DNA of 64,000 nucleotides from Primula veris (lineage: Eukaryota; Streptophyta; Magnoliopsida; Ericales; Primulaceae): NCBI GenBank assembly GCA_963682055.1, contig OY821744.1, positions 31,782,967 through 31,846,966 of the forward strand, given 5' to 3'. The notes below the pieces were generated by a model, which did not search any database, had not been told where the DNA came from, and saw only the letters and a program-made list of their open reading frames with translations. This document shows positions 33,201 through 41,672 of the stretch, one piece after another (within the stretch, counting starts at the first letter, position 1; every line of letters begins with the position of its first letter). Position numbers and translations under genes: made by a program.

Positions 33201-34530
33201 GACCATCTACAAGAAAAACATCCTCAATATTAGGTATTCCAGGTTTGTTTAAGGTACCTTTACCAACAATTTTACCTGTATCCCCACCTCCAAACACAAC
33301 AGTGTTACCTGTAAGAATGGTGACATTTTTTAGGAGACTTGCAGTACCTGTCATATGCTTAGAGCATCCACTGTCAAAATACCAATCATTAGAAGTAACA
33401 GCATTCAAGGAGTTAATAACAGCTTTGTTGTTAGCAATTAAAGTAGCTGTTTCTTTAACTTTCCAGACCCATTTCAAATTTTTATTGACAGAAGCCAACC
33501 AGGTTTTCTGGGAAATATACTTTCTGTTTCTTTTTAAATAACACTGGATTTCAGAATGTCCAGGTTTTTTACAGAAATTACACAACTTCAACCTAAAGTT
33601 ATTTTTATCCCTAAAGCTATTCAATTTATTCATGGTTGCAACTTTGGTTGTAACTGAGCTTCCAACCTTCTTTACATAAACCTGAGTTTTATTCCTGGTT
33701 GCAACTCTGGTTGCAACTGAACTTCTAACCTTGTGGTCAAAATCATGAGTTTTAGCTTTAGCAACAGCTTCAATAAAAGTAGTTTTTCCTGTACTTTTAC
33801 CACCATAGTAACCTAGACCACTGATATCTTTGGAGCCTCTAGAATATGACAGCATGTCATCTAATTTATCTGAAGCAGAAACATTCAGCAATTTTATTAT
33901 CTTTTTAGTTTCAGTAAGTTCAGCCAGTTGTAATTTAAGCTTCTCAGTAAGACCTTTAACCTCATCCTTTAGATCAACATTCAGTTTGCTTATGATCAAG
34001 GATTGTTTACTCAGACACTTATACTTCTCATACAGAACAAGGTATTGCTTAGTAATGTTTTCATCAGAAGGCTCTTCCTCATCACTGCTATATGTTTCAA
34101 AGGCAGTTGTAACTGGGGTTGAAACTTGTTCACAGTCACTTTCATAAGTAGGTTCTTGTTCAGTGATTATTCCCATGAAATTAACAAAATTAGAACCATC
34201 CTCTTCATCACTGTTACTCTCAGAATCACTATCACTATGAGTGGTTATGTAGGCATTTTTGTTTCTTTTTAAAGTGTTTGCACACTCAGCCTGAATATGG
34301 CCAAAACCTCTACATTCTCTACACTGAATCTCTTTAGGTTTGTATTCTTTGTTATCCTTCTCTTTGGAATTCCACTTTCCTGTAGAGTTATTATTGAACC
34401 TAGACTCTGTCTTAAACTGGTTATCCTTTTTCTGAAAGTTTTTAGATGAACCAGTATCATCCTCCTTTTTCTTATAAAACTTCTTGTAAACCTTTTTTGC
34501 AAAGAAAGCTAGTTGTTCTTCATCACTCAT
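30241..34530 (-). CDS. Pol polyprotein with nucleocapsid part (Ty1/Copia)
   Basis: 1429 codons from the first Met; the frame is open back to 34,671, directly after the stop that ends the Gag portion. Visible parts: CCHC zinc knuckle at residues 70-83, acidic and coiled-coil linker, second CCHC at 317-330, protease DSG at 386-388, integrase zinc motif H515/H520/C549/C552 and catalytic D580, D646, E682 (35 residues between the last two), reverse transcriptase D1029 and YVDD at 1114-1117, RNase H D1278, E1319, D1354, D1375, and the copia end LADIFTKPL (1401-1409). All catalytic residues are present. It reverse-transcribes and integrates the element. Four heptapeptides of type V-x-[ST]-[SP]-V-[AT]-T sit in linkers (136, 268, 289, 835). 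Confidence 0.95.
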   Translation of the reverse strand: MSDEEQLAFFAKKVYKKFYKKKEDDTGSSKNFQKKDNQFKTESRFNNNSTGKWNSKEKDNKEYKPKEIQCRECRGFGHIQAECANTLKRNKNAYITTHSDSDSESNSDEEDGSNFVNFMGIITEQEPTYESDCEQVSTPVTTAFETYSSDEEEPSDENITKQYLVLYEKYKCLSKQSLIISKLNVDLKDEVKGLTEKLKLQLAELTETKKIIKLLNVSASDKLDDMLSYSRGSKDISGLGYYGGKSTGKTTFIEAVAKAKTHDFDHKVRSSVATRVATRNKTQVYVKKVGSSVTTKVATMNKLNSFRDKNNFRLKLCNFCKKPGHSEIQCYLKRNRKYISQKTWLASVNKNLKWVWKVKETATLIANNKAVINSLNAVTSNDWYFDSGCSKHMTGTASLLKNVTILTGNTVVFGGGDTGKIVGKGTLNKPGIPNIEDVFLVDGLKANLISISQLCDNEMTVKFDKERCLITNLNNDLIMTGVRSTNSCYVFEKAEKELPQNRCNQAITNNVDIWHKRLGHVNYKTLDKLVKKELIRGIPKLSAKTQSVCGDCAIGKQTKSIHKSTSLIYTKRILELLHIDLMGPMQTASIGGKKYILVVVDDFSRYSWVVFLKDKSETFELFKTLCLKLQLEKGSTSGNIARIRSDHGTEFENIKFKEFCNSLGISHEFSAPKTPQQNGIVERKNRTIQEMARVMLNSKKLANRFWAEAVNTACHIVNRVYITKGTSMTAYEIWKGRKPNVKYFQVFGCVCYILRDREHLGKFDSKSDKGIFLGYAQNSRAFRVFNQRTNCVMESYNVLFDDLKIVDEITGDDEQAETTEKEKEETQQTGSPRVVGSPVATEVTTEVGTEVGTTVETQNAAESEEEEESSHAQSTSRPRYVRTQKNHSLDNVIGEVTSGMKTRGKRNNVVHFACYISQLEPKNIKEALEDSEWILAMQDELAQFERNDVWTLVPRPSNKNVIGTKWIFRNKSDEDGVIIRNKARLVAQGYTQIEGIDFDETFAPVARIESIRMLLSLACLYDFKLFQLDIKSAFLNGVINEEVYVCQPKGFEDPNFPEHVYLLKKALYGLKQAPRAWYDRLTKFLLEKGFKRGGVDKTLFTKKTTKDIIVAQIYVDDIVFGSSSNKKIEEFTSDMKKEFEMSGGGELNYFLGLQVKQNEKGIFLCQSKYADNLVKKFGLSESKEKRTPMSTTLKLSKNDKGKNVCPSLYRSMIGSLLYLTASRPDLCLSVGVCARYQANPLEPHLLAVKRILRYVKGTPHLGLWYSKDTNHFLSGYCDADWAGNIDDRKSTSGGCFYFGNNLVSWFSKKQNCISLSTAEAEYVAAGSGCTQLIWMKQMLIDYNVKHEILTLFCDNKSAIDLAKNPVQHSRTKHIDLRHHFIRELVEEKSLILEHVSTERQLADIFTKPLDTNKFESLRSDIGVCHYQSN

Positions 34531-34671
34531 TTTATCACAGGCATTAGATTCAGATTTCTTAGCTTGAAATGCTATTCCCTTTTCTGGTCTTTTATGTTTG
34601 AAGAATTTCAGTTCATGAGTACTTAGATTTCCTATGAGTTCTTCAAGTTTAAGATTATCTAAGTCAGTTGA

Positions 34672-35244
34672 TTATTCAATAGCTGTGACCTTAATTTCAA
34701 ACCTTTCTGGGAGTGACCTAAGAGTTTTCTTAACAAGTTTAGCATCACTGTATTTTTCTCCTAAGGTTCCAGCTTGATGAGCAATGTGGCAGATTCTACC
34801 ATTAAATTGTTCAATGTTTTCATCTTCCTCCATTCTTAAGTTTTCAAATTGGGTAGTTAACTGTTGAAGTTTGAAAGCTTTTACTTTAGTGGTTCCTTCA
34901 AAAGTAACTTGCAATATATCCCATGCTTCTTTAGCTGTTTCACAATGAGAGATATACCTGAATACGCTGAGAGTTACACCAGCAAAAATCAAGTTTATGG
35001 CTGTTGAGTTGGCACTTGATTTCCTATCTTCTTCAGCAGACCATCTGTCTTCAGGTAAGAGAATCAGTTCTCCTTCATTATCCATGGTAGTTGGAGCCTC
35101 CCATCCATACATAACAGTCTTCCATGCATGTTCATTCTGTTGTTTGATGAAAGACCTCATTCTAATTTTCCATACTCCATAGTTTACTCCTCCTTCAAGC
35201 AATGGAGGTTTGTTGAAAGCATTTCCTTCCCTCATTAAGTCCAT
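34672..35244 (-). CDS. Gag capsid portion, cut off by an in-frame TAA
   Basis: 190 aa from the ATG close behind the primer-binding site. It matches the copia-type Gag (UBN2-like) domain: GVNYGVWKIRMRSFI near residue 20, EAWDILQVTFEG in the middle and KTLRSLPERFEIKVTAIE at the end. A TAA at 34,672-34,674 stops it, but the same frame continues for 47 codons into the Met taken as the start of Pol, and the continuation encodes the expected next part of Gag. So this is one Gag-Pol frame with a single nonsense codon. The context after the stop is UCA, not the CAR-YYA context known to favour readthrough in plants, so a recent mutation is the simpler reading. Confidence 0.9.
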   Translation of the reverse strand: MDLMREGNAFNKPPLLEGGVNYGVWKIRMRSFIKQQNEHAWKTVMYGWEAPTTMDNEGELILLPEDRWSAEEDRKSSANSTAINLIFAGVTLSVFRYISHCETAKEAWDILQVTFEGTTKVKAFKLQQLTTQFENLRMEEDENIEQFNGRICHIAHQAGTLGEKYSDAKLVKKTLRSLPERFEIKVTAIE

Positions 35245-35289
35245 TGTTACTAGAACACAGGATCCACACTAAGTAAGATCTAGTGTGAA

Positions 35290-35301
35290 GCTCTGATACC
35301 A
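35290..35301 (-). promoter_or_regulatory. Primer-binding site (initiator tRNA-Met)
   Basis: TGGTATCAGAGC on the element strand, two bases after the 5' LTR, is complementary to the 3' end of plant initiator methionine tRNA. It is the usual primer site of Copia elements and starts minus-strand DNA synthesis. Confidence 0.95.
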
Positions 35302-35303
35302 AT

Positions 35304-36549
35304 TGAAATTCCTATCCGCTGTTCTAGTTGCAGTTTTGCAGTAAGGTTCTAAGTGAGGTTGCAACCACAGTTAGAACCCAGTGTATAAATGGACAGAACT
35401 GTAAAAAGTTAAATGTACGTAAATGAAATCACACGCACATTTAACAACGGAGTTCACCTAACTAGGCTACGTCTCCGGGGCACTTACCCAGATTATGATA
35501 TTATAAAAAGCTTACAATATAGGACTCAAGTCTTAACGAAAAACACTTAGACTCCCTCTAGGTTTTTCTGCCTATCTCTATATTGCTCCTACTCTATAAC
35601 TATCACTTATAAATCAATGGCATCCCACCATTGTTTTCTTTTTAAAGCTCACGTGTATTCTCTCTAGAAAATAAGTTCTTTATAATTTAGAACACACACC
35701 TTTTACAAGCTTAAGTTACTAAGTATATAAACAAGTAAAAACAATCTTCTATCTTCAATATCTTTTTGATTGCTTTTGACTTGATTGATTGGCTTCAATC
35801 TTTCCAAGCATCACGAGATTCTTCAGCATGGATTGACTCTAATCATCTTTGATTAATACCTGTTTAGTAACCAGCTTGATTGTAGGAGTTAGTATTTTCC
35901 TATAACTAGGAAACATATAAAAAGATCATATCTTGGAAAGATATCTTTTTAAGTATTCATGTAAAAACATTAACTCCTGATTTTATTCAATCTTTAATCA
36001 TATCATACTGAATTGATAAGGAACAAAGATTGAAACATGTGATAAAGATTAGTATAAGAATAGAGATATAGAATTATAAATGTAAAGGAAACATAACTAA
36101 TCTCTTTATATCTTTTAGGAAATCTTTCCTTACCACTTTGATATTCTCAATAAACACATATTAAACTCTTAAAATCATATGAGAATATATCCTGCATGCT
36201 GTAGAACAATTAACAATTAATAAATAACAGCTATGCATAATTACAGAACTAGACAGAATACTGCAGAGCAGCAGGTTTGAACTGAGGTTGCAACTGGTAC
36301 TTGAAACCTGTTAACAGAGGTTGCAACTGAGGTTGCAACTGGTACTTGAAACCTGGTAACAAAGGTTGCAACTGAGGTTGCAACTGGTACTTGAAACCTA
36401 ACACTACTGTCTTAGTAGGTTATAACTGAGGTTGCAACTAGTACTTAAAACCTGTCAATGCTGTCTTAGTTCTTAATAACAGTTAGGATTTATTTAGTAA
36501 AAACCAATAGACAATAAACAATATTTAGACCAGAAATCTGGTCCTAACA
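35304..36549 (-). repeat. 5' LTR of the Sirevirus-like element
   Basis: Same length and sequence as the 3' LTR except base 36172. It contains the promoter in U3, starting at 36,549, the palindrome at 36528-36543 and the 45-bp repeats at about 36,276-36,456, followed by R and U5 towards the primer-binding site. Confidence 0.95.
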
Positions 36550-36665
36550 ATGAACATCACATTTAACCTTGAAAGTGGAGTGGAACTGTGTTAGGTAGTA
36601 TGATGTAAAAAATTTGAGCTATAAATTTAAGCTATGTTGTCGTGACATTAATTTTTTTTTTCTTA

Positions 36666-37464
36666 TTAGAAGGTTAACTTAAGATAGGATCTTATTACCT
36701 CCAACTCCCCCCAATAATAATCTCTTTGGCTTTCTGGAACCAAATCCCACTGCATAGCTCCGGTGAACTTTTGTTTAAACGCTTGCGAAAGAGCTCGACA
36801 AGCCGTATATGGCTTTAACCTATCATAAGAATAAAAATAACAAAACCAATAATGACAAAAACAAATAATACAATTAGTCGAACAAATAACAAGAATTATG
36901 TCAATATTACCTAGCATCACCATCTTTTTCTGAAATGATCAATTCCAGCTCCAATCGAGTGTCCACGAGGAACTGAGATTCTGTAAGCCCATGGTTGCAA
37001 GAAATGCTATTTTCTGGAAGAGGTTCATCATAGAGAGTGGGCTCGCCGGCTAATGGCTCTTCAGCTCTTGGCTCTTCAGCTATTCGTTCTTCGTCATCGG
37101 CATCCTCATCATCGTCTTCCCCGTCATCGTCTTCCTCGTCACTGTCATCCTCGTCAGTAAAAAAAACCCCATCATTGTCATCTATATTCTCCTCCTCCAC
37201 ATGGACTGCAGATTTACATGGACATTGTTTACGTTTACGAGAAAGCTTGGATGACTTCTTATGAGTAGCACGTGGAGGCATGGACAACTCCGAGCGGGAA
37301 CGCTTGGATGACCTGGTGAGAAGACAGGGAGGTTCTGATGGCTGCGTGTCATAAGTGCTAGCACGAGTCGTCCGGATATTGTTCTGCTTTCGGTTTATAC
37401 CAGTGCGCCCTCCACCACGAGTTCGATTAGCTCCGCTATGTTGGCCTTGATATTGGTACACCAT
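36666..37464 (-). pseudogene. Two-exon remnant of a CACTA-type transposase-associated gene
   Basis: Exon 1 (36911-37464) follows an acceptor CACACAG and starts MVYQYQGQHSGANRTRGGGR. It is basic, then strongly acidic (Asp/Glu run around 37,085-37,150), then ends at a GT donor. Exon 2 (36666-36819) follows an AG acceptor and joins in frame to give LKPYTACRALSQAFKQKF and VPESQRDYYWGE, then a stop. The second exon resembles the start of the plant transposase Ptta/En/Spm domain. Only this N-terminal part remains. No CACTA ends could be placed around it, and the retroelement inserted about 110 bases downstream. Confidence 0.55.
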
Positions 37465-40298
37465 AACTGTGTGCCACTGTGACATACAAAACATTATTAT
37501 ATAGTTACAAAATTTAAAGTTAAACCAAATTATAAACAAACTAGCAAATCAAAAGGTAGTTTTTGAATCATTGTTGATGAAAAACAAATACTATATTTTA
37601 CATTTCAAATTAAAGAAATAAACTTTACATTAACTAACCAAACAAACAGTTTAAGTTTCCGCAATCTGTTAAGATCTTTATGCAACTGAGGCTTGTGGAA
37701 ATAGTAGGTTATAGTGTATTTCAAAAAAATTCTTCTCTGGGTAAAAACTTTTCAAGAGGGAAAAGCTTGTTGTATGTTGAGGTTTGTGAATTATTTGTTA
37801 GTTTGTGAAATTACGGTAGTTTTTTGTAAATATAACAAGTAATAATTATTTTACGTTGATATTGTTATTTACATATCTAGACACCGTTGTGACAACTTTT
37901 TACATGTGAATATATAATATTAACAAACGGAACATCAATATAAATTTATTTTTCATTAAAGAAGCAATATAAAAATGTTGGTTAATTTCGTTAGGAGATT
38001 GGTACGCTAAAAATTCTGAAAATAAGTTCAATCATGTGTGTGAATAACATAATCATCAAATATTACATAAATTTTATTAGAAGTCAAAGTCATAACACTC
38101 ATATAACGAACCAGAATGAAGAGAAGGGTACAACTTGGGGACTAAAAAAGCATCAGAATTGAGTTTTTCTATAAATAATTAAATATTGTAGATACATGTC
38201 TATATTTGTTGTGGTGATAATATACAGTATCGTTTAAAATTATCTTGAAGACTTGTGTTGTTATCGAACCATGTACAAAGAAAATAATGTTACCTCGTCA
38301 ATTGCTCGATCCGTGTTCCTTTGTTTATAAGTGAACATAAGCCAAACATAAATAAACATTCTCTCTAAATGAGTGAATTTGGACGTCGCTCCTCCAGATC
38401 ATTTGCAACTGTATATTATTTTATGATTTCAATCGCAACTCCAATGATCCTTACATTGTAGTTTAATTTTCATTGGGTCCCCGTAGTCTTGAGGAGTTAC
38501 AAATAGAGTACTGTAGCGATTCTCTTGTTTAACAGAATTTTCCTCTAGGAAGGGATGAACAGCAACTTATGAAACTATTATCAAAAAAGTAGGAAGTAAC
38601 TTACGAATGAAACCGTGAAATTCTCCCAGTATGAAGAATTAAATAATGAACTTTTTTTGAAAGGTAACAGAACGCTTTTGAAGAACTGATAGATAGTATC
38701 ATAGTACGTAGAATTGTTTTTAATCTTCTAGACACGGTTTTAGAAACAGGGAACCACACGATTGTTGGGACGAATCGAGATTGCCATAAATTCAAGCTCG
38801 ACAGGTTTCTTAAGCTCGTCAACGTAAAGGGAACCGATGGCAAACCACTTTCTTGCATTTTTTCGTAAAACAAATTATTTAAACTGTCAGGATTCGGCAC
38901 TCAGGGGGTTCATCAACAACAACGCCATGTGTCAGAAGTTACGTCTACAAGTCATTTTGTGACCTTGGATTATAAGTACACTAAGAATGAAAATAAATTT
39001 TCATGACCAGTTGTATACTTAGGAACATAATTGCTCCACCAAAGTGAGAAATAATTGAACTAGTAAATTACTCCTATTAACCAACATAATGAATAGTCAC
39101 AAAGAACCCTGAAAAATGAAGTATCTAAGGATGCTGTATAATTAGGGAATGTAAGGTTGTAAGTAAACTCAAGCCACTTTTCACTTAAGTGACCATCAGT
39201 TATCTAATGATTCAATGTGTCTGTATTCTGTAAGATCGTACGAAAAGCGGATGTAAAGAAGACGCAACAAATTTTGCTGAAAAGTAAAGTGAATGATGAA
39301 GGAAAACTTAAGCTTGTAGTAGAATATTTGGATTTAAATCGATCTTGGATCAAATTTTGTTAAATATTCTAGTAAGTAATGGTGTAACCTCGCAGGCATG
39401 TACTGCAAAAAAATAAACATAGAACGGAAAGGGGACATTATATAACTCAATCAAAGCCATTAAAATAAACAGAAATGCAGTTGTTTCATCAATCATTGTT
39501 ATTTTAGGCTACACTGTCACACGCAGTGGAGAATCTAGGATTTCGAATAAGGGTCGGAGAAACTTAAAAAATACAGAATATCAGAAACTAAGAATAAACA
39601 TAAGTTTTTTCAAGCATAATTTTTTGCGGTGCCGAAGTTATTAATTGACCTCCACGATTCTCGACGATTAAACATGCATTATAGATATTTCATCGTGAGC
39701 ACACTTGGCACTATGCCGAGTACATTTACTTTAAATAATAAAAGAATCACTTAGAAAAAGCCAGTCATTTAGTTGCTAATTTGATGTTTAATCTGTACTA
39801 TCTTTTATAACACTTTTCATAATGAGGGGTGGTTACAGTTATGTTATAAAATTGGAAACTATTTTCATTTATTCAAAATCATATTAGACCAAACAGAGTA
39901 CATTAGGACATGGGAGCTCAAATTTAGTAATACGCGACACAAACTCGATGAAAATATACTACAAGTCTAAATTCTATAAAAAAAACATCATCATTTTATG
40001 ATCTACCTAGTTTATCATTTTCTTATCCTATACTATACATGTACTTAAGGCTTAAGCAAACATTTTATCCAAATAACACTAGGGCTATTTTCGTAATTTG
40101 TTAATCTCAAACTAAGGGTGGGCAAATGCCCACTCTTGCCTAATATTAGATTCGCCCATGGTCAGGCGGAGTATTGCAACACTACTACTCGACTATTTTG
40201 CACAAAGCAGTACAATGTTCATAAATTTATTGTCTACAGACATACAACTTACAACTTCTAACATGCCTATCACATTTTGCACATTGGCAGCATATATT
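37465..40298. other. Gene-poor stretch
   Basis: AT-rich, no gene I can support. 38,211-38,396 is a diverged repeat of 25,896-26,103. A 99-codon minus-strand frame at 38,601-38,900 (starting MPNPDSLNNLF) has balanced composition but no recognisable relatives and no partner exons. The remainder shows no repeats or signals that stand out. Confidence 0.5.
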
Positions 40299-41049
40299 TT
40301 ACGGAAATGCATTGTTAGTTAAATGTTTTTTCACCGATTGCAATGACTTGGCATCAATACGATTGAGGATCCTTCTTGCTTCCTCCTCTGTAGCTGGAAG
40401 CCTGGAACCACTTTTCCAGATTCTGAATCCATTGTTTAGGGTTTGCCTCTGTACAAATGGTGAATGTGAAATAGAGCGCATTCCTCACCCGATAATAAAG
40501 GCACGGAAAAACTACATGTGGGGATAATTACATGGGAAACATCAAGAGTATTATGTGATTTTGTATTTGTAAACAAGTCGAAATAAATTAGTGATGCGTA
40601 CTTCATGTTACATTCGTCAGCGATTATTGTACTTGGAACCATATAGGGAAAAAACATAGATTAGATGGTAATCATAATATAAATATAAATGCTTATGCAC
40701 TATTCTCCCGATCTCCCCCACTTTTGTCTACTTTCTTGTCATCTTTTTCCTATTTAGTTCTTCTAGACAGTGATTTTCTTCGGGTGTACAAAAGTAAAAT
40801 TAATGTTGGTTTTTCATAAGTGTACCTGAAGTCTGAAGATACAGTAGTGTAAACAATTGGAATTTGGAAGTAACTTCAAAGGAAATATTTATCCATTTTA
40901 TGGGTTATTTATATGTATACCTCACTTGTTCTCAGCTCAGGGCGTGTAACATGGGCGATGACCTCAATGGTGATTAATGGCTGATCTGTGTGCTCGAGCT
41001 CAGTGTATAACATGCATGATTTTAAGCGCAAAAAATCTCCAACATCAAC
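40299..41049 (-). pseudogene. Acyl-CoA thioesterase (ACOT9/10-like, hotdog fold) gene fragment
   Basis: Exon 40921-41049 reads VDVGDFLRLKSCMLYTELEH and continues IEVIAHVTRPELRTSE, with an AG acceptor and GT donor. A second piece at about 40,299-40,488 reads LYFTFTICTEANP, then after a one-base frame change LPATEEEARRILNRIDAKS to a stop. This matches the C-terminal hotdog domain of plant acyl-CoA thioesterase 9/10-like proteins, which hydrolyse acyl-CoA to free fatty acid and CoA. The acceptor of the last exon is not intact, the frame is shifted and the 5' exons are missing, so it is a dead fragment. Confidence 0.7.
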
Positions 41050-41672
41050 CTGCCCATTTATAACAGTACTCCAATAAAAAAATACAGTAGGGAGTAATCT
41101 ATAACTGTAGAAATCTATAGTAACAGTAAGTTAACACCTAACAGTTTTTATTTAGAAACATATAACTGTAGAAATCGGGCAGTAAACTCTTCTGCGCAAG
41201 AAAAGTTCAACCTCGAAGTATTTTCAAAAGTGAGCTGTGAAATAAATACTGGCATTTTTATTTTACGACCACCTTATGGAGAAAATATTACACATTTATG
41301 CCATAAGCAAACTTGGTTCCAAATTCTATTTACCCTTATCCAAACAAAGTCCTGGTATATTCTTACCCAGGGCCTCTCTCGAAAGTTACATGTAAGTGTG
41401 TAACTAAATATCTCTGAGTATGGTTTTTCCTTGGTTATACAACTAAAAAAAATACTGAAACAGACAACCAAAGAGTTCACTAATCCAACACCAGCAAATT
41501 CTTTTTTTTTTCCAGACAAAAACACCTTGTAGATGTAGAAAACTATTTTTATGGTACAAAAACACATTAAATAGAGAATCCGCAAAATCTGAATACTGAA
41601 ACCTAGAATTAACTATTCTATTGGTAAGAGGAATGGGCAGGAAATTCCTACTAATTAGTTTTATTTCATAAA

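Larger units (their letters stand above)
26408..36549 (-). mobile_element. Full-length Sirevirus-like Ty1/Copia retrotransposon
   Basis: 10,142-bp element on the minus strand. LTRs are 35304-36549 (5') and 26408-27653 (3'), each 1246 bp, starting TG and ending CA, with a 5-bp target duplication ATGAA (26403-26407, 36550-36554). Order from the 5' LTR: primer-binding site, Gag, zinc knuckles, protease, integrase, reverse transcriptase, RNase H, then a second ORF, several polypurine tracts and the 3' LTR. Integrase before reverse transcriptase marks Ty1/Copia. The two-knuckle Gag-protease spacer, RNKARLVAQGYTQIEG in the reverse transcriptase, the extra 3' ORF and repeated GGGGGAG tracts point to the Sirevirus lineage. 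I count one base difference between the LTRs (27276 versus 36172), so insertion was very recent. Confidence 0.95.

Noticed and set aside
38601..38900. 99-codon minus-strand frame starting MPNPDSLNN
   Set aside because: Composition is protein-like, but I found no homology, splice partners or repeat in the window, so I left it unannotated apart from the region note.
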